Positions 17,880 through 27,000 of a stretch of DNA of 64,000 nt are shown piece after piece. Each line of letters starts with the position of its first letter. The first letter of the stretch is position 1. Made by a program: the position numbers and the translations under genes. Source of the DNA: Phytohabitans rumicis (GTDB lineage: Bacteria > Actinomycetota > Actinomycetes > Mycobacteriales > Micromonosporaceae); the NCBI RefSeq assembly GCF_011764445.1, contig NZ_BLPG01000001.1, positions 9,229,316-9,293,315 of the forward strand, read 5' to 3'. Under the pieces are notes generated by a model. The model did no database searches and was not told where the DNA came from. It saw only the letters and a program-made list of their open reading frames with translations.

Positions 17880-18428
17880 TCAGCGCTTGAGCGTGAAGGT
17901 GAAGTCGCCGGAGAGCTTGCCGCTCAGCCGGACCGCCGAAACGAGTTTCCCCTCCGTGATCAGTCTCTCGACCTCGGCCCGCGAAAGACCGCAGCCTTCA
18001 GCGATCAGTCGCACCGGCCGGACCGGGATCCGCGCCGCGAAGCGGACCGAGACGTCGATCATCTCGCGGTCCAGGTGATCCGATCCGCCGGTGTCGAGGC
18101 GCCAGGCGTTGTCCCAGTCGAGGGCGATGCGATTACGGCGCTGCACGACCGGATCCTGGAGCAGTTGAGCTGTCAGGCCAGGGTCGTTGTGATGCAGCCG
18201 GTCCAGCAGATCAGGTGGTACGGAGCGCACATTCATCCGCTCCAGGACCGTGAGCTTTGCGGTTTCCCCGCAGGCGGTACAGAGCACGAGGAGCCAGGCG
18301 TCGATGAGCTTGTGGTTTGCGTTGACGCGAAATTTGCCGCTTGGCCGGAAGCGCTCGGACCCGCACGCGTGGCAGCGGCGGCGAACGAGCGGCAGGCAGA
18401 TGGGCACGACCACCCAGTTTTTGAGCAC
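17880..18428 (-). CDS. DUF1062 family zinc-ribbon protein
   Basis: A protein of 182 residues matching DUF1062: it opens with a short WVV..LP segment, then two CxxC pairs (CHACG near residue 20 and CTACG near 51) that should form a zinc ribbon, separated by KFRVNANHKLIDAWLL. The C-terminal part has an S4/RNA-binding-like stretch (LSRAEVERLITEGKLV). The function of the family is not known. The GTG at 18428 matches the usual family start. Confidence 0.8.
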   Translation of the reverse strand: MLKNWVVVPICLPLVRRRCHACGSERFRPSGKFRVNANHKLIDAWLLVLCTACGETAKLTVLERMNVRSVPPDLLDRLHHNDPGLTAQLLQDPVVQRRNRIALDWDNAWRLDTGGSDHLDREMIDVSVRFAARIPVRPVRLIAEGCGLSRAEVERLITEGKLVSAVRLSGKLSGDFTFTLKR

Positions 18429-18637
18429 AGAAATACACCGGTTTCAGTGAGAAGTCCGCAGCAAAGAAGGAGCGCGGCGCAGATGCGCGACGCGCGACAA
18501 ATCAGCGCTCGGTAGGTCTCACAGGGTGTACAACGGCACGTCCTTGCCTAGACGACCTGCTTCGGCAGCACGGTAATGGCGCACAGCGGCGCTGCGCCAC
18601 TGGTTTCGAGCGCCTCACCGCCAGCTCGTCGTGGGCT

Positions 18638-19006
18638 CTATTCCGGCATCTGGGTGGACAGGCAGAACGGGTGACCGGCGGGGTCGAGCATCACCCGCCA
18701 TCGATGCGGCGCCGGTTGGGTGGCGGCGCGGCGTGCCCCGAGGCGGATCGCCGCTGCCTCCGCCTGGTCGAGGTCACTGACCGCGACATCGAGGTGGATC
18801 TGTTTGGGCATCGCCGCGCCGGGCCAGGTCGGCGGCTGGTAGTGCGGCACCCGCACGGCGGCCAACCAGCCGCGCTCGGTCTTCACGGCGACGAATGCTT
18901 CGCCGGCGAGCGCTATCTCGCCGCCAACAAGTTCGGCCCAGAACCGCGCCAGCGCAGGCGGATCATCACAGTCCAGTGTCACCGCCGCCAAACGACCAAC
19001 CGCCAC
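18638..19006 (-). CDS. VOC family protein (glyoxalase-like)
   Basis: A protein of about 122 residues. The pattern LAAVTLDCDDPPALARFWAE at the start, IHLDVAVSDLDQAEAAAIRLG in the middle and MLDPAGHPFCLS at the end is that of the glyoxalase-like domain common in actinobacteria. The two metal-binding histidines of classical glyoxalases are only partly kept, so it may be a binding protein. The start is taken as GTG 19006, which places the conserved strand near the N-terminus, but no clear ribosome binding site is seen. The 210 bases before the DUF1062 gene hold no gene that I can support. Confidence 0.75.
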   Translation of the reverse strand: MAVGRLAAVTLDCDDPPALARFWAELVGGEIALAGEAFVAVKTERGWLAAVRVPHYQPPTWPGAAMPKQIHLDVAVSDLDQAEAAAIRLGARRAATQPAPHRWRVMLDPAGHPFCLSTQMPE

Positions 19007-19096
19007 GGCGTGAGAGCTTAGCCGGCTCTGACGCCTTCGCGGGGGACGTACCGCCCGCGTCGCCGACCTGGGCGATGCCCGACTTACAGTGGCGGT

Positions 19097-19567
19097 GTGC
19101 AGATCCGGATCGAGGGTCATGACCTGCCTGGGCGGCGTGCTGGCGCCGGGGCCGACGCGTTGCGGCTGGGCAACGTACACGTGGGGGTGCAGCGCCGGGC
19201 CGAGGTGGTCGACCGAGTACCGGCCGGCGCGGCCGAGGCGACCTGGCAGTTCGAGGTGACCAGCCGCGAGGTGGACGGGCTGCTGGACGTCGGCGGGCCC
19301 TGGGTCCACGGACGACCGGGTGCGCGGTTCCTCTACCTGAGCTGGGGCGCGGTGACGGGGGACCGGTTCGAGATGTTCCGGCGGGCGAAGTTGATGTTCG
19401 GCGATGTCCCGACCGACCTGCTGCGCGCCGCGCACGACGGCGCGGGGGTGCTGGTCTGCCGGGTCGGCCTCACCGACGCCAAGGGCGAGCCGCTGTGCGC
19501 CCGTGTCCGCCCACCGAACATCGTGTGGGCGCTGCATGACACCCTGGCCCGAGGTGATCACCACTGA
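19097..19567 (+). CDS. DUF5990 family protein
   Basis: A protein of 156 residues that fits the DUF5990 family along its whole length: IRIEGHDLPGR at the start, NVHVGVQRR near 26, GRPGARFLYLSWG near 71, FEMFRRAKLMFGDVP near 90 and LTDAKGEPLCARVRPP near 124. The function is unknown. The GTG at 19097 gives the usual family start. It is divergent from the VOC gene, with about 90 bases between them. Confidence 0.8.
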   Translation: MQIRIEGHDLPGRRAGAGADALRLGNVHVGVQRRAEVVDRVPAGAAEATWQFEVTSREVDGLLDVGGPWVHGRPGARFLYLSWGAVTGDRFEMFRRAKLMFGDVPTDLLRAAHDGAGVLVCRVGLTDAKGEPLCARVRPPNIVWALHDTLARGDHH

Positions 19568-19626
19568 GGGGGGTTCGTCGTTCTCCGTAGCGTCGGGTCG
19601 CAGGCCCGCGGAGCGTGAGGTGGACG

Positions 19627-20757
19627 ATGGTGCAGGCGCGGGGCGGGGTCGAACTGGACGAGGTACTCGCCGAGTTGGTTGCGCGTCGTTGGGAGTTCCG
19701 CGAGCAGCGCTACGTGTCCAAGGACTTCGTCGCCCAGCTCAAGCGGCTTGGCCTGTACCGGGTCGCGACGCCGGAGCGGTTCGGCGGCGAGCGGATGTCG
19801 CCGGCGGAGTTTCTGCGGCGGATCGAGCGGATCTCGGTTGTCGACGGCTCCACCGGCTGGGTCGCGAGCTTTGGTTCCTTGCCGATCTATCTCGGCTCGT
19901 TGCCGCTCGAGGCGCAGGAGGTGCTGTACGCCGACGGCCCCGATGTCGTCCTGGCCGGCGCGCTGCACCCGGCTCAGCGGGCGACGCCGACCGAGCGAGG
20001 CTTCCTTGTCAACGGCCGGTGGAAGTTCGCCAGCGGTTGTATGGCCGCCGACATCATCTGCGTCGGCATCCCCGGCGACGACGCGCTCGGCAGGCCGCGC
20101 GGGGCGCTCATCCGTCCGGAACGCCTTCAGATCGTGCAGGATTGGGACGTCGTCGGGATGCAGGGCACCGGCTCGTTCGACGTGGTCGCCAAGGACGTCG
20201 AGGTCGACCGGGAGTGGACCTTCGTCCGTGGTGGGGAGCCGGTGATCGACGAGCCGCTGTTCCGCTACCCGGCGATCGCCTACGCCGCCCAGTCGCTGTC
20301 CGTGGTCTCCGCCGGCGTGGCCCGGGCCGCGCTCGACTTCGCCGAGGAGGTGGGCAGCGGCCGGGCCAGCACCACGGGTGCTCCGAAGCTCGCGGACCGC
20401 GGCTACTACCGCGCCGGTATCGCCGAGGCGGAGGCCAGGCTGCGTTCGGCCCGCGCCTATTTCTACGAGGCCGCTGACGAGGCATGGGAGGCAGTTGTCG
20501 CCGGTGGCCAGGTCGGCGAGGAGCAGAACGCCCATCTGCGGCTCTCGGCGGCGTATCTCGCCCGGACCTGCTCGGAGGTGGTCCACCAGGTCGTCTCGCT
20601 GTCCGGCGTCGTAGCCATCTACCGCGACCACCCGCTGCCCGCGCTGCTCGGCGACGCGCTGGTGCCCCAGGAGCATGCCTTCCTCAGCCCGGCCATGTAC
20701 GACGCCGCGGGAGCCGTCCTCATGGGACAGCCGGCCACCATCCCGGCCTTCCGGTGA
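19627..20757 (+). CDS. Acyl-CoA dehydrogenase-like flavin-dependent hydroxylase
   Basis: A protein of 376 residues of the acyl-CoA dehydrogenase superfamily, closer to the group D flavin monooxygenases (HsaA/HpaB-like hydroxylases) than to true dehydrogenases. It shows the N-terminal helical domain with a VVDGSTGWV motif near 76, the beta-barrel segment (FLVNGRWKFASGCMAADIIC) near 125, and the C-terminal four-helix domain. The catalytic Glu of short-chain acyl-CoA dehydrogenases is not evident, which favours a hydroxylase or a similar FMN/FAD-dependent role. An AGG site lies 7 bases before the ATG. No flavin reductase partner lies adjacent. Confidence 0.8.
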   Translation: MVQARGGVELDEVLAELVARRWEFREQRYVSKDFVAQLKRLGLYRVATPERFGGERMSPAEFLRRIERISVVDGSTGWVASFGSLPIYLGSLPLEAQEVLYADGPDVVLAGALHPAQRATPTERGFLVNGRWKFASGCMAADIICVGIPGDDALGRPRGALIRPERLQIVQDWDVVGMQGTGSFDVVAKDVEVDREWTFVRGGEPVIDEPLFRYPAIAYAAQSLSVVSAGVARAALDFAEEVGSGRASTTGAPKLADRGYYRAGIAEAEARLRSARAYFYEAADEAWEAVVAGGQVGEEQNAHLRLSAAYLARTCSEVVHQVVSLSGVVAIYRDHPLPALLGDALVPQEHAFLSPAMYDAAGAVLMGQPATIPAFR

Positions 20758-20841
20758 GCCGGCTCACATTTCGGGAGCTGATGTCACACTCCGGCCGCCT
20801 GGATCGCTCTTCGGGGGCTAACCGCGACAGGAGGCACCCCG

Positions 20842-22959
20842 ATGCGCGACACGATGCGAAAAGCGATGTCCTTGCCCAGCGGCAGGGTGGCGAAATGGGT
20901 CATCGCGGCCCTCTGGATCGCCATGCTGGTCCCGGCCTTCATGTTCGCCGGCAAGCTCGGCGACGTGGAGAAGAACGACAGTTCGGCCTGGCTGCCCGGT
21001 AACGCGGAGGCGACCGAGGTCGTCGAGCAGGCCAAGAAGTTCCAGCCCGCCGAGACCCTGCCCGCGATCGTGATCTACGACCGGCCGGCGGGCGTCACCT
21101 CCGCCGACCTGGCCAAGGCCCAGGCCGACGCCGACGCGTTCACGGGCATCAAGGACGTCGTGGGGCAGCCGCAGGGCCCGGCGAAGGCCCAGGACGGCAA
21201 GGCCATCCAGACCGTGGTCCAGGTGCACTCCGGCACAGAGGGCTGGAGGGGGATCCGCAAGGCCGTGGACGAGATGAACAAGATCGGCGAACGGAACGCC
21301 AACGGTCTCGGCTTCCACGTCACCGGGCCGGCCGGTTACGCGTCCGACTCGATGAAGGCGTTCGGCGGAGGAGGCGCCCTGGGGATGATCACCGCGTTGG
21401 TGGTGGTCGTCATCCTGCTGTTCACCTACCGCAGCCCGTTGCTGCCCCTGTTGCCGCTGCTGACCGCGGGCGGCGCCTTGGTCATGTCGGAAGCGGTGAT
21501 CTATCTGCTGGCGAAGCACGCCGGGCTCACCGTCAACGCGCAGACCAGCTTCATCCTGACCGTGCTGGTGTTCGGTGCCGCCACCGACTACGCGCTCCTG
21601 CTCACCTCGCGGTACCGGGAGGAACTGCGGCGGCACGAGGACCGGCACGAGGCGATGGCGGTGGCCCTGCACCGCTCCGGTCCCGCGATCGTCGCCAGCG
21701 CCGCGACCGTCGCGGTCAGCCTGCTGATGCTGCTGCTGGCCACCCTCAACTCCACCAAGGGGCTCGGGCCGGCCTGCGCCGTCGGCATCCTCGTCGGGCT
21801 GCTGGCCATGGTCACCCTGATGCCGGCCCTGCTGGTCATCTGCGGCCGCTGGATCTTCTGGCCGGTGCGGCCGTCGTACGGGTCGACCGGGTCGACCAAG
21901 GAGGGCATCTGGACCCGGGTCGGCGCCGCCGTCTCCGGCCGGCCGCGGATCGTGTGGATCGGCGCCGCGCTCGTCCTCGGCGTGATGGCGGTCGGGGTGT
22001 TCGGGCTCAAGGCCGACGGGATCTCCAGCAGGGACCAGTTCACCAGCAAGCCGGCGACGGTGGTCGGCGAGGAGATCCAGGCCCGGCACTTCCCGGCCGG
22101 GTCGGGTGACCCCATCTATGTCGTGGCCAAGGCCGCCTCGGCGGAGCGGGTGAAGACCGTGCTGTCCGGCGTCCCAGGGGTCGCCGACGTCGCGCCGCCG
22201 GTGATCAAGGACGGCGAGGCATTCATTCTCGCCACGCTCGCGGACGCGCCCAGCAGCAAGGCCGCGATGCGTACCGTCGAGCGGGCCAGGACCGCGGTCC
22301 ACGAGATCGACAGCGCGGATGCCCGGCTCGGCGGCAGCACGGCGATCACCCTCGACATACAGCGGGCGGCCGCCCGCGACTCCAAGGTGATCATCCCGAT
22401 CGTGCTCGTCGTGGTCTTCCTGATCCTCGCCCTGCTGCTGCGGGCGATCGTCGCACCGCTGCTGCTCATGGCGACGGTGGTGCTGTCGTTCGGCGCGGCC
22501 CTGGGCGTGAGCAGCCTGGTGTTCAACCACGTGTTCCACTTCGCCGGTGCGGACGCCGCCTTCCCGCTGCTGGCGTTCGTGTTCCTGGTCGCCCTGGGCA
22601 TCGACTACAACATCTTCCTGGTCACCCGGGTACGGGAGGAGGCGCTGCGATATGGCACCCGGCGCGGCGCGCTGACCGGCCTGTCCGCCACCGGCGGCGT
22701 GATCACCTCGGCGGGTCTGGTGCTGGCCGGGACGTTCGCGGCGCTGGGCTCGCTGCCGCTGGTGTTCGCGGCGCAGCTCGGGTTCACGGTGGCGTTCGGT
22801 GTGCTGCTGGACACCATGATCGTCCGCTCGGTGCTGGTCACCGCGCTGACCCTGGACGTGGGTCGATGGATGTGGTGGCCCAGCAAGCTGTTCAAGCAGC
22901 ACGACGATCCGCCGCCGGCGGGCGAGTCCGCCCGCGAACCCGCTCTGGCGGGCACGTGA
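20842..22959 (+). CDS. MMPL/RND family transporter
   Basis: A protein of 705 residues with the two-fold MMPL architecture: a first TM helix, a periplasmic-type loop, a block of five or six TM helices (residues about 170-350), a second loop, and a second TM block (about 505-685). The FGAATDYALLL segment near 246 and the LGIDYNIFLVTR segment near 590 carry the conserved Asp-Tyr pairs that conduct protons in MmpL3-like transporters. It probably exports lipids or lipophilic metabolites across the cytoplasmic membrane. A strong AGGAGG site precedes the ATG. It converges on the PPK2 gene with a 7-base gap. Confidence 0.9.
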   Translation: MRDTMRKAMSLPSGRVAKWVIAALWIAMLVPAFMFAGKLGDVEKNDSSAWLPGNAEATEVVEQAKKFQPAETLPAIVIYDRPAGVTSADLAKAQADADAFTGIKDVVGQPQGPAKAQDGKAIQTVVQVHSGTEGWRGIRKAVDEMNKIGERNANGLGFHVTGPAGYASDSMKAFGGGGALGMITALVVVVILLFTYRSPLLPLLPLLTAGGALVMSEAVIYLLAKHAGLTVNAQTSFILTVLVFGAATDYALLLTSRYREELRRHEDRHEAMAVALHRSGPAIVASAATVAVSLLMLLLATLNSTKGLGPACAVGILVGLLAMVTLMPALLVICGRWIFWPVRPSYGSTGSTKEGIWTRVGAAVSGRPRIVWIGAALVLGVMAVGVFGLKADGISSRDQFTSKPATVVGEEIQARHFPAGSGDPIYVVAKAASAERVKTVLSGVPGVADVAPPVIKDGEAFILATLADAPSSKAAMRTVERARTAVHEIDSADARLGGSTAITLDIQRAAARDSKVIIPIVLVVVFLILALLLRAIVAPLLLMATVVLSFGAALGVSSLVFNHVFHFAGADAAFPLLAFVFLVALGIDYNIFLVTRVREEALRYGTRRGALTGLSATGGVITSAGLVLAGTFAALGSLPLVFAAQLGFTVAFGVLLDTMIVRSVLVTALTLDVGRWMWWPSKLFKQHDDPPPAGESAREPALAGT

Positions 22960-22966
22960 CGGCCGG

Positions 22967-23882
22967 CTACAGCTGGGGAATGGCCTGGTCGGTCGTTCGT
23001 CGGTCTCGAAGATCTGCGCGGCGCTGCCGACCAGCTGCGGGTCCGGTGCGCCGACCAGGTCGGCGTCCTTGTTGTGGTACGGGAACAGGTTCAGTACGTG
23101 GCGCATCGCGTTGACCCGGGCCCGTTTCTTGTCGTTGCTCTTGATGACCGTCCAGGGCGCGTCGGCCGTGTCGGTGTAGAAGAACATCGCCTCCTTGGCC
23201 TCGGTGTAGTCGTCCCACCGGTCCAGCGAGGCCAGGTCGGTGGGGGAGAGCTTCCACTGGCGGACCGGGTCGACCTGCCGGATGACGAAGCGCGTCTGCT
23301 GCTCGCGGCGGGACACCGAGAACCAGAACTTGACCAGATGGATGCCCGAACGCACCAGCATCTGCTCCAGTTCGGGCGCCTGTCGCATGAACTCCAGGTA
23401 CTCGGTGCGGGTGCAGTAGCCCATGACGCGTTCCACGCCGGCGCGGTTGTACCAGGACCGGTCGAACAGGACGATCTCACCGGCCGCGGGCAGGTGGGCG
23501 ACGTACCGCTGGAAGTACCACTGGGCGGCCTCGCGCTCGCTGGGTTTCTCCAGCGCGACGACGCGGGCGCCGCGGGGTTGAGGTGCTCCATGAACCGCTT
23601 GATGGTGCCGCCCTTGCCCGCGGCGTCGCGCCCTTCGAAGAGGACCACCAGCCGGGCACCGGTGGCCTTGACCCAGTTCTGCAGCTTGAGCAGCTCGATC
23701 TGCAGCAGGCGCTTGTCCCGTTCGTAGTCGTCGCGGCTCATCCGCTCCGGGTACGGGTAGCCCTCCCGCCAGGTGTCGACCGGCTGGCCGTCGTGGCCGA
23801 CCAGTACCGGGTCGTCGTCGTCATCGTCGACGACCCGGTAGTCGCCCAGGCGTTCTAGCAGCGATTCGTTCACGTCGACCAT
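22967..23882 (-). CDS. ppk2: Polyphosphate kinase 2 (two frame breaks)
   Basis: When repaired, a class I PPK2 of about 305 residues. Motifs are Walker [17 protein letters not shown] near residue 85, the catalytic segment with Walker B Asp-Arg ([20 protein letters not shown]) and the conserved [20 protein letters not shown] block. PPK2 transfers phosphate between polyphosphate and nucleotides. The frame breaks twice: at a G4 run (23574-23577, plus strand), where one more base restores [17 protein letters not shown], and at the GG at 22987-22988, where one more base restores a normal end (PTQAIPQL, stop at 22967). Both breaks are single missing bases in G/C runs, which points to sequencing error. 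The ATG at 23882 gives the normal family start. Confidence 0.88.
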
Positions 23883-23948
23883 GCCGACACGCTAAGGCGC
23901 GGAGTGCCGTGGTGGCGAGGCCGTCGACCGAAGTTCACCGCACGGCCA

Positions 23949-25393
23949 TCAGCCTCTGGTCCACGCCTGGTGTGTGCCGCCGTTGCAGTACCAGACGTCG
24001 ACCGCGGTGCCGTTGCCGGTGCCGCCGCCCGAGGCGTCCAGGCAGAGCGCCGGGTTGGCGACGCTGGTGACCGTCTGGTCCGCGTTGAGGTCCCACTGCT
24101 GGGCCGCGGCGCCGGTGCAGTCGGCGATGACCACCGGATCTCCGGCCGTCGTCCCGGTGCCGCCCACGGTCATGCACTTGGTGCCGTAGATCTGCACCTG
24201 CTTGTTCGCGGCCCAGTTCCAGGACTGGTTGCCGCCGCCGTTGCAGTCCCAGAGGTCGAGTTGCGTGCCGCTGGTCGTGCTGAAGCCGGGCACGTCCACG
24301 CAGCGGCCGGAGCCCACCCCGCGCAGGGGCTCGCCGGGGGCGCGGGCGGCAGGTCGTTGACGGGTTCGGTCTTTCCGAAGCCGTAGCCCCAGCGCAGCCG
24401 GGCGACGCCGGTGGCGCTGTTGTCGACCAGCTTGCCGTCCGCGGTCAGGGATTCGATCGAGTACGAGTCGCCGAAGCGCAGCCCCGGCCAGTACACCAGG
24501 CCCATCCGCAGGGCCCGCGCGGTGTTGGTCACGGTGGCGAAGTACGCGGTGGACACGTTGCCGTCGCGGGCCCCGTAGTTCAGGCCGATCGTCATCGGGG
24601 AGCCGGCCTCGTCGATGATGGTCCGGCTGGCGTAGTCGCCGATCCGGGGAAGCAGGTTGGCGGTCCACGCCTCGACCGTGGTGTCGTTCGCCCAGAAGCC
24701 GTAGAAGTGCAGGGACAGCAGCGTTCCGCGCAGCTGTGGGGCGGCGCCGACGCCGGTGACGTTGTCGTTGTAGCCGGTCCCGCTGATCACGACGCGGCCG
24801 CGCGGTACGTCCTTGTGCCGGGCCAGCCATCCGGAGGTGACGGACACCCACTGGTCCAGGGTGTAGCCGTGGGGCTCGTTCATGGGCTCGAAGTAGACGC
24901 GGGGGTTGCGCTTGTACTCCTTCACCACCGTGTCCCACATCGCGGTCCAGGCGGCGTCGTCGTCGACGAAGCCGTCCTTGCTGGTGTTGGCCTCCCAGTA
25001 GCTGACGATGACCTTGTCACCGCTCTGGGTGGCCGCGTCGATGGTCGCCTTGTACGACTTCCACCAGGTGGTGCCCACGCTGGCCGGGTTGATCGGTAGT
25101 CGCAGCGTGTTGGCGCCCAGGTTCTGCCGGAAGCCGGCCACCATGCGCTGGGTGGTGCGGTAGACGGTGCGGTAGTCGTCGGTCAGCGACAGGCCGCTGG
25201 GCACCACCGGGTCGCTGGCGTAGTTGTCGCGCGGATCCGCCCAGTTGACGCCGCGGAAGTCGCTGGTGCCGGGCCGCGACGCGGTGGCGCCGTACGCCAT
25301 GGGTTGGAGCACGAGCAGGAGCACCGCCGCGCCGAATCCGGCGGTCAATGCGCGGGTCAGGGGCGTTCTGGGTCTGATCAGGTCCTTGAGCAT
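23949..25393 (-). CDS. Secreted GH5 glycoside hydrolase with C-terminal ricin-B (CBM13) domain (one frame break)
   Basis: A secreted enzyme of about 481 residues. Residues 1-38 form a signal peptide, and the ATG at 25393 has GGAG 7 bases upstream. The GH5 domain shows the acid/base Glu in YFEPMNEPHGYT and the nucleophile Glu in RTIIDEAGSP. The C-terminal domain is a ricin-type beta-trefoil with QxW motifs (NQSWNW, AQQWDL, HQAWTR), typical of xylan/galactan-binding CBM13. The two parts lie in different frames: one missing base in the G5 run at 24336-24340 explains this, and repair gives the linker PAPPGEPLRGVGSGRC. It is divergent from the ABC importer and GH35 operon, which suggests a shared polysaccharide target. 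The exact substrate (mannan, galactan or glucan) cannot be decided. Confidence 0.85.
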
Positions 25394-25505
25394 GTGGTCT
25401 CCAGGGACGGTTCGCGGGGGATGGCACCGTGTCATGGCCTGTGAGCTGCCCACAAGCCCTTGTTACCACTTCGTTACCGGTTCTTAAGGAGCTTATTCTT
25501 TCCCC

Positions 25506-25534
25506 TTGACGAAGGGTTGGCGGGTACCTAGGCT
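25506..25534 (+). promoter_or_regulatory. Sigma-70-like promoter of the ABC/GH35 operon
   Basis: TTGACG at 25506-25511 and TAGGCT at 25529-25534 are spaced by 17 bases and lie 55 bases before the binding-protein start. Just upstream is a pair of GTTACC direct repeats 11 bases apart (cttGTTACCacttcGTTACCgg), which could bind a regulator between the two divergent genes. Confidence 0.5.
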
Positions 25535-25589
25535 TCGTGATCACTTAACGGGCCGGAAACCTTCCCCCAACATCCGGAGGCACAGCGCG

Positions 25590-26891
25590 ATGACCACCGA
25601 CAAGATCCAGTTCACCCGCCGGGGATTCCTCGGCATGAGTGTGGCGGCGGGCATCATCACGCTGACCGCGTGCGGTTCGGACAGCGACGGCGACAGCGGC
25701 TCCGGCAAGAGTGGCGGCAAGCTGGTCATGACGGTCTGGGGCGGCGACACCGACAAGGTCGCGTACCAGAAGCGCATCGACCTGCTGGTCAAGAAGTACC
25801 CGGAGATCTCGATAACGCTGCAGCTCATCCCGAGCGAGACGTACGAGCAGAAGGTGCAGACGATGATCGCGGGCGGAAGCGGCCCGGACATCATGCAGGT
25901 CGCCGAGAACGTCAACGTCTACTCCAGCAAGAACCAGCTCCTGCCGCTGGACGACCTGGCCAAGGGCGCCGGCATCGACCTGGCGCAGCGCTTCGGCCCG
26001 GTCGGCTCGCTGTACTCGTACAAGGACAAGGTCTACGCGGTCCCGGACCGCTCCGGCGCGATGATCGTCTACTACAACAAGACGCTGTTCTCCAAGGCCG
26101 GCGTCCAGCCGCCCACGGCGGACTGGACCTGGGACACCGCGCTGTCCTCGTTCAAGGAGCTCACCGTCGCCGGCAAGCAGTGGGGCTTCGCCGGTGCCGG
26201 CTGGTGGGCCCAGTGGTGGAGCCTGGCGTACCAGAACGGCGGCAAGATCATCGACGACAGCGGCCGCCCGACCGCGAACAGCGACGCGGTGGTCGAGGCG
26301 GTGCAGTGGGTCGCCGACCTGACCCACAAGCACGGCGTGGTGCCGACCCAGAAGCAGTACGCGGACATGGGCACCGACGTCGGCGGCGACCAGGCGTTCG
26401 CGAACGGGAAGGTGGCCGTCAACGCCACCGGGTTCTGGGGGATCAGCGGGCTCCTCAAGTCCGATGTGGACTGGGGGGTCGCGCCGTTGTGGCGCGGCAA
26501 GCAGCAGGCCGTGACGGCCTTCGGCAGCGGGCTGGCCATCTCCCGCACGTCGAAGAGCCCGGAGGCGGCCATCAAGGCGATCGAGTTCCTGAGCTCGCCG
26601 GAGGCGCAGAACCTCATCATCGAGACCGGCCAGGACGTGCCGGCGAACCTCGACGTGCAGAAGAGCGACGCGTTCCTCAAGCCGACGTGGATGACCAAGC
26701 CGGTCGACATGGACGTATTCGGCGAGTCGAGCTCGTTCATCTACCGGGCGCCGTTCATCCCCGAGTGGAACGAGATGCAGAAGGCGTTCGAGAACGGCCT
26801 CAACAACGTCTGGCTCGGCAAGGAGGACGCCCGGACGGCGCTGAACGCCGTCCAGAAGCGGCTCGAAACCATCATCAAGCCTGCGGGGTAG
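25590..26891 (+). CDS. ABC sugar transporter, lipoprotein substrate-binding protein
   Basis: A protein of 433 residues of the extracellular solute-binding family 1. The N-terminus reads FTRRGFLGMSVAAGIITLTAC, which combines a twin-arginine motif with a lipobox (LTAC), so it is probably a Tat-exported lipoprotein. The mature part has the usual cluster-B features (VMTVWGGDTDKVAYQKRI, GSGPDIMQVAENVNVY). GGAGG precedes the ATG. It is the first gene of an operon with two permeases and a GH35 enzyme. No ATPase is encoded here, so a shared MsiK-type ATPase elsewhere is expected. Confidence 0.9.
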   Translation: MTTDKIQFTRRGFLGMSVAAGIITLTACGSDSDGDSGSGKSGGKLVMTVWGGDTDKVAYQKRIDLLVKKYPEISITLQLIPSETYEQKVQTMIAGGSGPDIMQVAENVNVYSSKNQLLPLDDLAKGAGIDLAQRFGPVGSLYSYKDKVYAVPDRSGAMIVYYNKTLFSKAGVQPPTADWTWDTALSSFKELTVAGKQWGFAGAGWWAQWWSLAYQNGGKIIDDSGRPTANSDAVVEAVQWVADLTHKHGVVPTQKQYADMGTDVGGDQAFANGKVAVNATGFWGISGLLKSDVDWGVAPLWRGKQQAVTAFGSGLAISRTSKSPEAAIKAIEFLSSPEAQNLIIETGQDVPANLDVQKSDAFLKPTWMTKPVDMDVFGESSSFIYRAPFIPEWNEMQKAFENGLNNVWLGKEDARTALNAVQKRLETIIKPAG

Positions 26892-26946
26892 CGATGACCG
26901 AACTGGCTTGCGCTCGCTCCGCTCGCGCGGGTCATGCGCCTTTTGA

Positions 26947-26996
26947 GCCTCCCTGTAGCCGCCAGTCGCTCCGCTTTGTGGCGGCTGCGGGAGGCG
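26947..26996 (+). repeat. Intercistronic hairpin between binding protein and permease
   Basis: Outer arms GCCTCCC (26947-26953) and GGGAGGC (26990-26996) enclose inner arms AGCCGCCA (26957-26964) and TGGCGGCT (26979-26986) around a 14-base loop. The stem is strong and sits in the 109-base gap before the first permease. A duplicated start-like sequence (ATGACCGA) lies at each side of the gap, at 26894 and 27001. As in malE-malF operons, such a structure can stabilise the upstream message so that binding protein exceeds permease. Confidence 0.55.
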
Positions 26997-27000
26997 GCGC

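Noticed and set aside
20818-22960. Extension of the PPK2 reading frame across the whole MMPL gene
   Set aside because: The extension is antisense to a well-conserved transporter. A one-base repair gives PPK2 a normal end at 22967.
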